Origin: Streptomyces sp. YS415
GTDB taxonomy: Bacteria > Actinomycetota > Actinomycetes > Streptomycetales > Streptomycetaceae
Direction of reading: 5' to 3'
Assembly: GCF_023544665.1 (NCBI RefSeq)
Contig: NZ_JAMJFL010000008.1
Location: 217,772 to 281,771, forward strand
DNA: 64,000 nucleotides
A program made the position numbers and the translations under genes. The notes beneath the pieces are model-generated. The model saw only the letters and a list, made by a program, of their open reading frames with translations, had not been told where the DNA came from and made no database searches. This document shows, piece by piece, positions 1-8,139 of this stretch (position 1 is the stretch's first letter; each line of letters opens with the position of its first letter).

Positions 1-106
1 CAAGCGCGTCGAACCCGCCCTCACCGAAGGCGCCGACGTCCCCGGCCTCGACTCCTCCACCGCTGCCCTCGTGGCCGCCTACCGTGAACTGAAGGAAGTG
101 CACTGA
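1..106 (+). CDS. pgi: glucose-6-phosphate isomerase, C-terminal fragment
   Basis: The window opens inside a gene; the reading frame starting at base 2 gives 34 residues and ends in TGA at 104-106. The tail contains LTEGADVPGLD and STAALVAAYRELKEVH, which I recognise as the C-terminal end of actinobacterial Pgi (fructose-6-P / glucose-6-P interconversion, cytosolic). One base separates its stop from the ATG of gnd, so the two are co-transcribed as part of a pentose-phosphate operon. Identification rests on a short tail and on context; transaldolase or glucose-6-phosphate dehydrogenase are the alternatives expected in such operons. Confidence 0.7.
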   Translation, partial: KRVEPALTEGADVPGLDSSTAALVAAYRELKEVH

Positions 107-107
107 C

Positions 108-995
108 ATGACCTCGATGCAGCTCGGTCTCATCGGCCTCGGCAAGATGGGCGGCAACATGCGCGAGCGGATCCGCCGCGCCGGCCACACCGTCATCGGC
201 TACGACCGCAACCCGGACCTCACCGACGTCGGCTCCCTCGCCGAACTGGTCGACAGTCTCGAAGGACCGCGCGTGGTCTGGGTGATGGTCCCGGCCGGGC
301 CCGTCACCCAGGCCGTCGTGGACGAACTGGGGCAGCTCCTGTCCCCCGGCGACATCGTGGTGGACGGCGGCAACTCCCGCTGGACGGACGACGAGAAGCA
401 CGCCCGTGAACTCGGCGAGAAGGGCATCGGCTTCGTCGACGCCGGTGTCTCCGGCGGTGTCTGGGGCCTGGAGAACGGCTACGCCCTGATGGTCGGCGGC
501 GACGCCGAGCACGTGGCGAAGGTCCAGCCGGTCTTCGACGCGCTGAAGCCGGACGGACCGTACGGCTACGTCCACGCGGGCAAGGTCGGTGCCGGGCACT
601 TCGCGAAGATGGTCCACAACGGCATCGAGTACGCGATGATGCAGGCCTACGCCGAGGGCTGGGAGCTGCTGGAGAGCGTCGACTCCGTCACCGATGTGCG
701 GGAGGTCTTCCGCTCCTGGCAGGAGGGCACCGTCATCCGCTCCTGGCTGCTGGACCTCGCGGTCAACGCCCTCGACGAGGACGAGCACCTGGAGAAGCTG
801 CGCGGCTACGCACAGGACTCCGGCGAGGGCCGCTGGACCGTCGAGGCGGCCATCGACAACGCCGTGCCGCTGCCCGCGATCACCGCGTCCCTGTTCGCCC
901 GGTTCGCCTCCCGCCAGGAGGACTCCCCGCAGATGAAGATGATCGCGGCGCTGCGCAACCAGTTCGGCGGCCACGCCGTCGAGTCCGCGAAGTAG
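108..995 (+). CDS. gnd: 6-phosphogluconate dehydrogenase (decarboxylating), short form
   Basis: Oxidises 6-phosphogluconate to ribulose-5-phosphate and CO2 with NAD(P)+ in the cytosol. The 295-residue protein has the N-terminal Rossmann motif GLIGLGKMGGN (residues 7-17), the substrate segment DGGNSRWTDDEK near residue 85, FVDAGVSGG near 110 and the catalytic helix MVHNGIEYAMMQAY near 170. It is about 170 residues shorter than the classical enterobacterial enzyme, which is normal for the bacterial short-form (YqeC/GndA) family whose C-terminal domain is reduced. A second in-frame ATG lies at 117. It follows pgi by one base and precedes the histidine phosphatase by eight, so the three form one operon. 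Confidence 0.93.
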   Translation: MTSMQLGLIGLGKMGGNMRERIRRAGHTVIGYDRNPDLTDVGSLAELVDSLEGPRVVWVMVPAGPVTQAVVDELGQLLSPGDIVVDGGNSRWTDDEKHARELGEKGIGFVDAGVSGGVWGLENGYALMVGGDAEHVAKVQPVFDALKPDGPYGYVHAGKVGAGHFAKMVHNGIEYAMMQAYAEGWELLESVDSVTDVREVFRSWQEGTVIRSWLLDLAVNALDEDEHLEKLRGYAQDSGEGRWTVEAAIDNAVPLPAITASLFARFASRQEDSPQMKMIAALRNQFGGHAVESAK

Positions 996-1003
996 GCCCG
1001 GCC

Positions 1004-1591
1004 GTGGGGGATCTGCTGCTGGTCCGGCACGGCGAGACGGAGTGGAGCGTGTCGGGACAGCACACCAGCTGGACCGACCTGCCCCTCACCGAGCACGGCG
1101 AGGAACAGGCCAAGTCGCTCGCTCCGCTCCTGTCGTCGCGGACCTTCTCGCTCGCGCTGACCAGCCCCCTGGGCCGGGCCCGGCGCACCGCCGAACTCGG
1201 GGGCGTCCTGGGGGCATTGCCCTGCGACGACCTGCACGAGTGGGACTACGGCGGCTACGAGGGCGTGACGACGGCCGACATCCACCGCACGCGTCCGGAC
1301 TGGTACCTGTGGACGGACGGCGTCCCGCCCGGCCCTCCCGGACACCCCGGCGAGTCCCCGGCGGAGGTGGGGCGGCGGGCCGACCGGGTGCTGGCCCGCG
1401 TGGCCGAGGCGCTCCCGGACGGGGACGTGGTGCTCGTCGCCCACGCCCACTTCCTGCGCGTGCTGACGGCACGGCGACTGGGTCTCCCGCCCGCGGAGGG
1501 ACGGCTGTTCCAGTTGGCCACCGGCACGATGAGCCGGCTGTCCACGGAGCACGGGCGGCCGGTCATCGCGGAATGGAACGTACGGGCATAG
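1004..1591 (+). CDS. histidine phosphatase family protein
   Basis: A 195-residue member of the branch-2-like phosphoglycerate mutase/phosphatase superfamily. The catalytic RHGE box is at residues 8-11 (LLVRHGETEW) and the second catalytic histidine is in VAHAHFLRVL near residue 147; an acidic residue follows in the DLHEWDYGGYEG loop typical of sugar-phosphate phosphatases. The start is GTG, 8 bases after gnd. Family members act on phospho-sugars or phospho-cofactors; the position behind gnd suggests a sugar-phosphate substrate, but the sequence alone does not fix it. A cofactor-dependent mutase is less likely because the protein is short. Confidence 0.85.
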   Translation: MGDLLLVRHGETEWSVSGQHTSWTDLPLTEHGEEQAKSLAPLLSSRTFSLALTSPLGRARRTAELGGVLGALPCDDLHEWDYGGYEGVTTADIHRTRPDWYLWTDGVPPGPPGHPGESPAEVGRRADRVLARVAEALPDGDVVLVAHAHFLRVLTARRLGLPPAEGRLFQLATGTMSRLSTEHGRPVIAEWNVRA

Positions 1592-1632
1592 GGGTTTGAC
1601 ACCGCCCAGGAGGCCCGCCAGAGTCGCGGCTG

Positions 1633-3075
1633 ATGGAGATCAACGATCTGACACCGGCCGAACAGCGCGTCTGGCGGGCCTTCGCCACGGGCACGGAAGT
1701 CGACTTCCGCACGGACGGCGACGAGCGGGGCCCCGAACGCACGGTCCGGGCGCGGGTGTTGCGGGCGCTGCTGCTCAACGGGCCGCGCGAGCCCGGCGAG
1801 ATCGCCGCGGTCAAGGTCGCGGGCGCGCACGTCACGGGCGTACTGGACCTGCGGTACGCGACCGTCGACAGCGTCGTCCGGCTGAGCCACTGCCACTTCG
1901 ACAGCGCCCCCGATCTGTCCGGCGCCCAACTGGGCTATCTCAACCTCAGCGAATCCGTGCTGCCCGGTCTGTCGGGGGCCCGCGTCCGGGTGGACGGCAG
2001 CCTGCGGCTCACCGGCTGCCGGTTCGGCGGCCCGGTCCACCTGGGCGGCGCGCAGATCGCCGGAGCACTGTTCCTTGAGCGCGCGGAACTCACGGCCGCC
2101 GACCCTGAGCGGCCCGTCCTGCGGCTCAACCAGATCACCGTCGAGGACGAGCTGTGCGCGCCGGGACTGCGCACCGAGGGCGCGATCCGGCTCAGCGGCG
2201 CCCGGGTCGCCGGTTCGGTCAACCTGGAGGACGCCCGGCTGAGCCACCCCGGCGGCACCGCGCTGGACGCCGAGTCGCTGGACGTCGGCGCCAACGTGCT
2301 CGGGCGGCGGCTGCGCGCCGAGGGGCGGATCGATCTGCGCGGCGCCCGCATACCCGGGCGCCTCGATCTGCTGCGGACGACCCTGTCCAACCCGGGCAAC
2401 ACCGCACTGCGCGCCAGCAGCGTCGTCATCGGCGAACTCTGGCTGCGCGAGGGCCCGCAGATCGTGGGACGGCTCAATCTGCGCCGCGCCCAGATCGAAC
2501 AGCTCGACCTGGAGCCGGAGATGCTGCCGGACGAGGTACGGATCCTGGACCTCACCTACACCTTCCTCACCCCGCACGAGCCCGTGCGGCGGCGGCTGCC
2601 GATGCTGGCCCGCGACGGCAGCACCTACGACCCGCACGGCTACGAGCAGTTGACCGCCGCCTACCGGCGCAGCGGCGACGACCACGCCGCCCGGCTCGTC
2701 CAGCTCGCCAAGCAGCGCCGCCACCGCACGACCCTGCCCTGGTACGGCCGGCTGTGGGGCCACGTCCAGGACATGGCCGTCGGCTACGGCTTCCGCCCGC
2801 TGCGCGCCTTCGGCTGGCTGCTGTCCCTGCTCGCCGTCGGCTCGGTCGCCTTCGCCCTGCACCGGCCGCCCGCCCTCAAACCGGCCGAGGCGCCCGACTT
2901 CAACCCGGTGTTCTTCGCCCTGGACCTGCTGGTCCCGGTCATCTCCTTCGGCCAGGAGGCGGCCTACGCGCCGCAGGGCTGGTCCCAGTGGCTGTCCTAC
3001 GTCCTGGTCCTGGCGGGCTGGGTCCTCGCCACGACGATCCTGGCCGGCGTCACCCGCACCGTCAGCCGCCAGTGA
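1633..3075 (+). CDS. beta-helix/pentapeptide-like membrane protein of unknown function
   Basis: The 480-residue protein begins with a short alpha-helical segment (LTPAEQRVWRAFATG), followed by about 230 residues of repeating short strands such as VTGVLDLRYATV, LSGAQLGYLNLSES, VDGSLRLTGCRFGG and IAGALFLERAEL, a pattern of a right-handed beta-helix related to pentapeptide-repeat proteins. After residue 330 comes a helical linker and two hydrophobic segments (around LRAFGWLLSLLAVGSVAFAL and WLSYVLVLAGWVLATTILAGV), so the helix would be anchored in the membrane by its C-terminus. Databases often label relatives 'oxidoreductase', but I see no nucleotide or redox motif. The last 14 bases overlap the convergent gene at 3062. 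Function unknown. Confidence 0.75.
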   Translation: MEINDLTPAEQRVWRAFATGTEVDFRTDGDERGPERTVRARVLRALLLNGPREPGEIAAVKVAGAHVTGVLDLRYATVDSVVRLSHCHFDSAPDLSGAQLGYLNLSESVLPGLSGARVRVDGSLRLTGCRFGGPVHLGGAQIAGALFLERAELTAADPERPVLRLNQITVEDELCAPGLRTEGAIRLSGARVAGSVNLEDARLSHPGGTALDAESLDVGANVLGRRLRAEGRIDLRGARIPGRLDLLRTTLSNPGNTALRASSVVIGELWLREGPQIVGRLNLRRAQIEQLDLEPEMLPDEVRILDLTYTFLTPHEPVRRRLPMLARDGSTYDPHGYEQLTAAYRRSGDDHAARLVQLAKQRRHRTTLPWYGRLWGHVQDMAVGYGFRPLRAFGWLLSLLAVGSVAFALHRPPALKPAEAPDFNPVFFALDLLVPVISFGQEAAYAPQGWSQWLSYVLVLAGWVLATTILAGVTRTVSRQ

Positions 3076-4846
3076 CCGCCCGGACGGCGTGCTGCGCGGC
3101 CAGCCGCACCGGCGCGTTCTGGGCGCCGTAGCCCCGGTAGCCGGGATCCCGCTGCACGAGTTCGAAGAAGACGCGGCCCACGGTCTGCGTGTAGCAGTGC
3201 CGGAAGACGCCGCCGGCGTCGCGGTCGTAGAGGATGCCCAGGTCGCGGCAGGTCTCCAGCTCGCCCTCGGCGAGGTCGAAACGGGCCGCCAGGTCGTCGT
3301 GGTAGTTCGCGGGGACCGGCAGCAGCCGCCCGCCCGCCGCGCGGAAGCGGCGCGCCGCCGCGACGACGTCGTCCGTGGCCAGCGCGATGTGCTGGGCGTG
3401 CACCGTGTCGTCGCCCGGCGCCGCGCCCACGGTCAGCGCGATCCGCACACTGCCGTCGGTGGTGGTGACGGCGCGGCTGCGCAGCAGTCCGTAGGGGTCG
3501 GCGACGTCCACGCTGGGCTGGGCGTGCAGGCCGAGGACGGCGCGGTGGAAGAGGACCGCCTCGTCGAAGTGGTGCCAGGGCTGGGTGAGCGCGAGGTGGT
3601 CGACGCCGGTCACGGCGGTGGCCGCGGGGGTGTGCGGCACGTCCTCGAAGTCGCCCCGCCAGCCGGACCGCGGGCCGCAGAAGAACAGCTCGGTGCCGTC
3701 GGGGGCCGCCACCGCGTCCAGGACCGCGTCCTCGGGGGCGCGGCGGCGGGGCAGGACCGGGGCGAGCAGGGCCTCGGCGCGGCGGGCGGCGCCCGCGGGA
3801 TCGGGGGACCGCAGGCCGACGGCGGCGAGGCGGACGCTCTCCCGGCGGGCGGCGCCGCCGGTGTTGACCAGGATCCGCGCCTCGCCCTGCTGCCAGAGGT
3901 CGACCGGCTTGCTGCGGTGACGTGCGCTGCGGGCGAAGCCCAGGGCGGCCAGGACGGCGGAGACCGGTTCGGCGTCGGGGGTGTGGAGTTCGGCGAAGGC
4001 GATCCCGGAGGGGACGACGGGTGCGGGTGGGGCGGCCACGCCCACCGACTCCTGGAGGAGGAGCAGGGAGCGCCGGCCGTCCACGGCGGTGGGGCCCGCC
4101 TCGGCCTGCCGGAAGACGTCGTTGAAGACCTCCAGCGAGAGCGGTCCGTCGTACCCGGTGCGCAGCACGTGCCGGACGAGCCCGGTGACGTCGAAGCCGC
4201 CCTGGCCGGGGAAGCAGCGGTGGTGGCGGCTCCACTGCAGGACGTCCATGCCGAGCAACGGGGCGTCGGCCAGTTGCAGGAAGAAGATCTTCTCGCCGGG
4301 GATGTCCTCGATGCCCTTCGGGTCGGAGCCCCGGGAGAGGATGTGGAAGCTGTCCAGGCAGGTCCCCAGCGCCGGGTGCCCGGCCTGCTCGACGATGTGC
4401 CAGGCGTGGTCGTAGGTACTGACGTGACGGCCCCAGGCCAGCGCCTCGTAGGCGACCCGGATGCCGAACCCTTCGGCCAGGTCGGCCAGGCGGCTCAGCT
4501 GCGCCGCGGCGAGCGCGTCGTCGTCGACCGCGTCCGGGGCGACGCTGGAGCAGACCAACACCGTGTCGGCGCCGAGCCGGCGCATCAGCTCGAACTTGTG
4601 CCGGGCCCGGCGCAGATTGCGGGCGAAGACGTCCTCGGGCACGGCCTCGATGTCCCGCATCGGCTGGTACAGGTCGATGGTCAGACCCAGGTCCGCGCAG
4701 CGGGCGCGGATCTCCTCGGGGGTCAGGGCGCTGGCCAGCAGATCGTTCTCGAAGATCTCGACGCCGTCGAAGCCGGCCCGGGCCGCGGCCGTGAGCTTCT
4801 CGGTGAGGGATCCGCTCAGGGAGACGGTGGCGATGGACGTACGCAC
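3062..4846 (-). CDS. quiC: 3-dehydroshikimate dehydratase fused to HPPD-like domain
   Basis: Converts 3-dehydroshikimate to protocatechuate, feeding the beta-ketoadipate pathway. The first ~285 residues are an AsbF/QsuB-type TIM barrel (VEIFENDLL, DLYQPMRDIEAVPE, ALAWGRHVSTYDHAW, CLDSFHILSRGSDP, FLQLADAPLLGMDVLQWSR, LEVFNDVF), and the rest is a 4-hydroxyphenylpyruvate dioxygenase/VOC-like double domain (GVDHLALTQPW, YTQTVGRVFFELVQR), the same fusion as Pseudomonas QuiC1. I chose the GTG at 4846 because GAAGAGAGG lies just upstream; an in-frame GTG at 4864 would add six residues. It sits 49 bases beyond the shikimate dehydrogenase gene, in the same direction. In QuiC1 relatives the dioxygenase half is not the catalytic part; whether it works here is unknown. 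Confidence 0.88.
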   Translation of the reverse strand: MRTSIATVSLSGSLTEKLTAAARAGFDGVEIFENDLLASALTPEEIRARCADLGLTIDLYQPMRDIEAVPEDVFARNLRRARHKFELMRRLGADTVLVCSSVAPDAVDDDALAAAQLSRLADLAEGFGIRVAYEALAWGRHVSTYDHAWHIVEQAGHPALGTCLDSFHILSRGSDPKGIEDIPGEKIFFLQLADAPLLGMDVLQWSRHHRCFPGQGGFDVTGLVRHVLRTGYDGPLSLEVFNDVFRQAEAGPTAVDGRRSLLLLQESVGVAAPPAPVVPSGIAFAELHTPDAEPVSAVLAALGFARSARHRSKPVDLWQQGEARILVNTGGAARRESVRLAAVGLRSPDPAGAARRAEALLAPVLPRRRAPEDAVLDAVAAPDGTELFFCGPRSGWRGDFEDVPHTPAATAVTGVDHLALTQPWHHFDEAVLFHRAVLGLHAQPSVDVADPYGLLRSRAVTTTDGSVRIALTVGAAPGDDTVHAQHIALATDDVVAAARRFRAAGGRLLPVPANYHDDLAARFDLAEGELETCRDLGILYDRDAGGVFRHCYTQTVGRVFFELVQRDPGYRGYGAQNAPVRLAAQHAVRAVTGG

Positions 4847-4895
4847 GTCGGTACCTCTCTTCACGCGGGACTCGGGGGCCTGTCGGGGGGCCGGC

Positions 4896-5771
4896 CTACT
4901 GGGGGGCGGTCACGGCGTCGGTCAGCTCGGCGAACTCGGCGAGCATGCGGCCGCTGTCGGGCTCCCGCCCGGTGAACAGGCGGAACGCGTCCACGGCCTG
5001 GAAGACGGCCATGCCGCCGCCGTCGAGGGTGGCGCAGCCCAGCGCCCGGGCGGCGCGCAGCAGTTCGGTCTCCAGCGGGCGGTAGACCACTTCGGCGACC
5101 CACAGCCCGGGGTGCAGCAGGTCGGCGGGGAAGGGCAGCCCGGGGTGGGCGGCCATGCCGGTGGGCGTGGCGTGCACGATGCCGTCGGCCGCGCCGAGGA
5201 GCCCGGCGAGCCGGTCGGGCGTCGCGCTGCCGGCGCGGCCCTCGCCGAAGTGCCGGTTCAGGGCGCCGGCGAGATCGGCCGCCCGCTCGGGCAGCGCGTC
5301 CACGACGGTCACGCGCTCGGCGCCGAGGGTGAGGGTGGCATGCGCCACGGCCGCTCCCGCGCCGCCCGCGCCGAGCTGGACGACCCGCTCCAGCGGGGCG
5401 TCGGGCAGTCCGCGCGCGAAGGACGCGGCGAAGCCGGTGACGTCGGTGTTGTGGCCGACGGCCCGGCCGCCCTCGAAGACCACCGTGTTGACCGCGCCGA
5501 GCGCCTGGGCCTGCGGGGACAGCGCGTCGAGGTGCTCGATGACGAGCTGCTTGCACGGGTGGGTGATGTTGAGCCCGTCGTAGCCGAGTTCGCGGGCGGC
5601 CCGTACCAGGTCGCCGACCCGCTCGGGCGGTGCGCCGAGGACGTCGAGGTCGATCAGCCGGTACAGATACCGCAGGCCCTGCCGGTCGGCCTCGCGCTCG
5701 TGGAGGGCGGGGCTGAGGGAGGGCCCGATACCGGAACCGATCAGTCCGACGAGATACGAGTCCTTGGGCAC
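4896..5771 (-). CDS. aroE: shikimate dehydrogenase (catabolic type)
   Basis: NAD(P)-dependent oxidation of shikimate (or quinate) to the 3-dehydro acid. Shikimate-binding residues are in the N-terminal LIGSGIGPSLSPALHE, followed by the catalytic region GLNITHPCKQ (Lys) and the Rossmann motif QLGAGGAGAAVAHA; NTDVTGF and the C-terminal GGGMAVFQAVDAFRLFTG complete the family. The start is set by GGAGG six bases before the GTG at 5771; a longer frame upstream (ATG at 5816) would run through the regulator's operator and lacks a ribosome site. The 291-residue length is normal. Being next to the dehydroshikimate dehydratase and a shikimate-type symporter, it is likely the catabolic paralogue rather than the chorismate-pathway enzyme. 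Confidence 0.9.
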   Translation of the reverse strand: MPKDSYLVGLIGSGIGPSLSPALHEREADRQGLRYLYRLIDLDVLGAPPERVGDLVRAARELGYDGLNITHPCKQLVIEHLDALSPQAQALGAVNTVVFEGGRAVGHNTDVTGFAASFARGLPDAPLERVVQLGAGGAGAAVAHATLTLGAERVTVVDALPERAADLAGALNRHFGEGRAGSATPDRLAGLLGAADGIVHATPTGMAAHPGLPFPADLLHPGLWVAEVVYRPLETELLRAARALGCATLDGGGMAVFQAVDAFRLFTGREPDSGRMLAEFAELTDAVTAPQ

Positions 5772-5787
5772 CGCGGACCTCCAGGCA

Positions 5788-5813
5788 ACTAATGTACGAA
5801 CTAGTACGTTAGT
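5788..5813. promoter_or_regulatory. TetR-type operator, site 1 (shikimate dehydrogenase/tetR)
   Basis: An imperfect 26-bp inverted repeat, ACTAA-N16-TTAGT, with internal GTAC on both arms; 19 of 26 positions match its own reverse complement. It lies between the divergent dehydrogenase (start 5771) and tetR (start 5899) and has the same ends and spacing as a second site at 6649-6674 before the transporter. I infer that it binds the TetR encoded at 5899. Confidence 0.65.
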
Positions 5814-5898
5814 CATAGCACTCCTCCCCCGGTCGGAGGAAGTGGTCCGGGCCGAGCTCTTACAATCGCGACACCTGTCCCTCGCCCGAAGGAACCCG

Positions 5899-6564
5899 AT
5901 GACCAGCGTCGACGAAGAGGCACGGCGCGGCGGACGCATCCGTGACGCCGCCCGCACCCAGGCCGAGATCCTCGACGTGGCGACCCAGGAGTTCGCGCGC
6001 GCCGGCTACGACGGCGCCCGCGTCGACGAGATCGCCGCCCGCACGCGGACCACGAAGCGGATGATCTACTACTACTTCGGCGGCAAGGACCAGCTGTTCA
6101 CAGCCGTGCTGGAGCGGGCGTACGGCGTGATCCGGGAGGCCGAGCAGCAGCTCGACGTCGAGCATCTGGACCCGGTGGCGGCGATCCGGCGGCTGGCGGA
6201 GGTGACCTTCGACCACCACGAGGCGCATCCCGACTTCATCCGCCTGGTCAGCATCGAGAACATCCACGGCGCCGAGCACATCGCCGGCTCCGAGAAGCTG
6301 GGCCGGATCGGCTCACCGGCACTGGACGTGATCCGCCGCATCCTCGCGGCGGGCCAGGAGTCCGGCCTGTTCACGGCCGACGTCGACGCCGTGGACCTGC
6401 ACGCGATGATCAGCTCCTTCTGCTTCTTCCGGGTCGCCAACCGGCACACCTTCGGCGCCCTGTTCGGCCGCGACCTGGTGGACCCGGCCCAGCGCGAGCA
6501 CTACCGGACCATGCTCGGCGACATGGTGATCGCGTACCTCACGGCGGAGCGCGCCGCGGGCTGA
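5899..6564 (+). CDS. TetR/AcrR family repressor of the shikimate genes
   Basis: A 221-residue repressor with an N-terminal TetR HTH at about residues 20-66 (AEILDVATQEFARAGYDGARVDEIAARTRTT, then KRMIYYYFGGKDQLF). The C-terminal domain resembles the TetR_C_33/PsrA-like ligand domain. The ATG at 5899 follows GAAGGAA. It is divergent from the shikimate dehydrogenase/dehydroshikimate dehydratase pair and followed 178 bases later by an MHS symporter; matching inverted repeats lie on both sides (5788-5813, 6649-6674). The context suggests that it senses shikimate, quinate or a downstream aromatic acid and derepresses both catabolic genes and uptake. The ligand is inference. Confidence 0.88.
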   Translation: MTSVDEEARRGGRIRDAARTQAEILDVATQEFARAGYDGARVDEIAARTRTTKRMIYYYFGGKDQLFTAVLERAYGVIREAEQQLDVEHLDPVAAIRRLAEVTFDHHEAHPDFIRLVSIENIHGAEHIAGSEKLGRIGSPALDVIRRILAAGQESGLFTADVDAVDLHAMISSFCFFRVANRHTFGALFGRDLVDPAQREHYRTMLGDMVIAYLTAERAAG

Positions 6565-6605
6565 GCGCGGACCGGGCGCGGCGCAAGCACCTACGGCACG
6601 ACCCC

Positions 6606-6634
6606 TTGACAGGCGGGACACGCGGGCGCAACAT
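6606..6634 (+). promoter_or_regulatory. possible sigma70-type promoter for the MHS symporter
   Basis: A consensus -35 box TTGACA (6606-6611) is followed after 17 bases by CAACAT (6629-6634), a weak -10 element with three of six matches. The operator at 6649-6674 would then lie just downstream of the start of transcription, where a bound TetR would block elongation or open-complex escape. The -10 is not convincing on its own. Confidence 0.35.
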
Positions 6635-6648
6635 CCCTTCCCACCGGG

Positions 6649-6674
6649 ACTAACTATCCAGTGGGTTAATTAGC
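6649..6674. promoter_or_regulatory. TetR-type operator, site 2 (symporter)
   Basis: A 26-bp imperfect inverted repeat ACTAA-N16-TTAGC whose central 24 bases match their reverse complement at 16 positions. The five-base ends and the 16-base spacing equal those of site 1 at 5788-5813, while the interior differs, which is what two operators of one repressor look like. Confidence 0.6.
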
Positions 6675-6742
6675 CGTAGATCCGGCCCCTCTCTCCCCGC
6701 CGCTCACTCCCCTTACGTTGGAGTTTCCTCAAAGGAGCCGCC

Positions 6743-8089
6743 GTGTCCGTCCCCACCCCCGCCGCCCCGCCCGGGCAGCCGAAGAAAGCCGCGACCGCCG
6801 CATGGATAGGCAGCGCGCTGGAGTACTACGACTTCTTCATCTACGGCAGCGCGGCCGCACTGATCTTCCCCGAGGTCTTCTTCGACGAGTCCGACCCGGC
6901 CACCGCGACCCTGCTGTCGCTGGCCACCTTCGGTGTCGCGTACGCCGCCCGCCCGGTCGGCGCGCTCTTCCTCGGCCACTACGGCGACCGCCTCGGCCGT
7001 AAGAAGATCATGGTCTTCACACTGATCCTCATGGGGGTGTCGACCTTCCTGATCGGCTGTCTGCCCACCCGGGACCAGGTCGGCACGCTCGCCCCGGTGC
7101 TGCTGGTGCTGTGCCGGGTCCTCCAGGGCATCTCCGCGGCCGGCGAGCAGGCCAGCGCGAACTCGATGACGCTGGAACACGCGCCACCCAACCGGCGCGG
7201 CTTCTTCACCAGCTTCACCCTCAGCGGCACCCAGGGCGGCCAGCTGCTCGCCACCCTCGTCTTCATCCCGATCGCCGCGCTCCCCGAGGAGCACCTGCTG
7301 TCGTGGGGCTGGCGGGTGCCGTTCTGGATGAGCATCGCGGTCGCCGTGGTCGGCTATGTCATCCGCCGCAAGCTGGACGAGACACCGGCCTTCGCCCAGC
7401 AGGCGGCGACGGACGGCGTGGTCAAGCTGCCGCTGCTGGTGCTGATGCGCGAGCACTGGGCGGATGTGCTGCGGGTGGTGGCCGGCGCGCTGGTCGCCTC
7501 GGTGAGCACGATCTTCACGGTGTGGGCGCTGGCGTACGCGACGAGCGACTCGGTCGGCATGAGCCGCTCCTCGATGCTGTGGGTGGGCGCGCTGGCGAAC
7601 CTCGTCGCGCTCGCCGCGATCCCCCTGTGGGCCACGCTCTCGGACCGCATCGGCCGCCGCCCGGTGTTCCTGACCGGCGCGGCCGGCAGCGCGGTGATGA
7701 TGTTCCTCTACCTGTGGACGATCTCGACGGGCAACTACCCGCTGACCCTGCTCCTCGGCATCGTGACCTTCGGTGTCGTCTACAGCGCCGCGAACGGTGT
7801 CTGGCCGTCCTTCTACGGCGAGATGTTCACGACCCGGGTCCGGCTGTCCGGCATGGCCATCGGCACCCAGATCGGCTTCGCGGTCGCCGGTTTCGCGGTG
7901 ACCTTCGCCGCGCAGATCGCGGGCCCGGACGGCGACGACTGGTCGGCGGTCGGCCTGTTCACGGCGGCCCTGTGCCTCCCGCCGGTCATCGCCGCACTCA
8001 CGGCGCGCGAGACCCACAAGGTCCCGACGGAGCGGCTCGGCGAGCGGGCACCCGAGAAGGCGGCCGAACGGGAGACCGTGACCGCCTGA
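6743..8089 (+). CDS. MHS-family metabolite:proton symporter (shikimate/aromatic acid uptake)
   Basis: A 448-residue, 12-helix major facilitator of the metabolite:H+ symporter family, which takes up shikimate, alpha-ketoglutarate, protocatechuate and similar acids. The family signatures are the N-terminal AAWIGSALEYYDFFIYGSAAA and the loop 2-3 motif GHYGDRLGRKK; a second copy WATLSDRIGRRP follows in the second half. AAAGGAG lies just before the GTG start. It is cotranscribed with or controlled by the upstream TetR and pairs with the shikimate dehydrogenase/dehydroshikimate dehydratase, so shikimate or quinate is the most likely substrate. The gene ends 8 bases before a strong terminator. Confidence 0.88.
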   Translation: MSVPTPAAPPGQPKKAATAAWIGSALEYYDFFIYGSAAALIFPEVFFDESDPATATLLSLATFGVAYAARPVGALFLGHYGDRLGRKKIMVFTLILMGVSTFLIGCLPTRDQVGTLAPVLLVLCRVLQGISAAGEQASANSMTLEHAPPNRRGFFTSFTLSGTQGGQLLATLVFIPIAALPEEHLLSWGWRVPFWMSIAVAVVGYVIRRKLDETPAFAQQAATDGVVKLPLLVLMREHWADVLRVVAGALVASVSTIFTVWALAYATSDSVGMSRSSMLWVGALANLVALAAIPLWATLSDRIGRRPVFLTGAAGSAVMMFLYLWTISTGNYPLTLLLGIVTFGVVYSAANGVWPSFYGEMFTTRVRLSGMAIGTQIGFAVAGFAVTFAAQIAGPDGDDWSAVGLFTAALCLPPVIAALTARETHKVPTERLGERAPEKAAERETVTA

Positions 8090-8097
8090 GCCGACGT

Positions 8098-8139
8098 CCC
8101 CCGAACCCCGGCCGCCCTCGCGGCTCCGGGGTTCGGGGG
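8098..8139. terminator. bidirectional terminator hairpin
   Basis: Perfect 14-bp arms (CCCCCGAACCCCGG at 8098-8111 and its complement at 8126-8139) with a 14-base loop. It lies exactly between the stop codons of the convergent symporter and VOC genes and can serve both. Confidence 0.8.

Noticed and set aside
3089..4975. 628-codon open frame on the plus strand
   Set aside because: It is the antisense shadow of the dehydroshikimate dehydratase gene; the protein is rich in Arg, Gly, Val and Ala with no domain, as expected from GC-biased third positions.
5772..5957. Longer N-terminus of shikimate dehydrogenase
   Set aside because: The extension would encode through the operator and the tetR promoter and has no ribosome site, whereas GGAGG lies six bases before GTG 5771.
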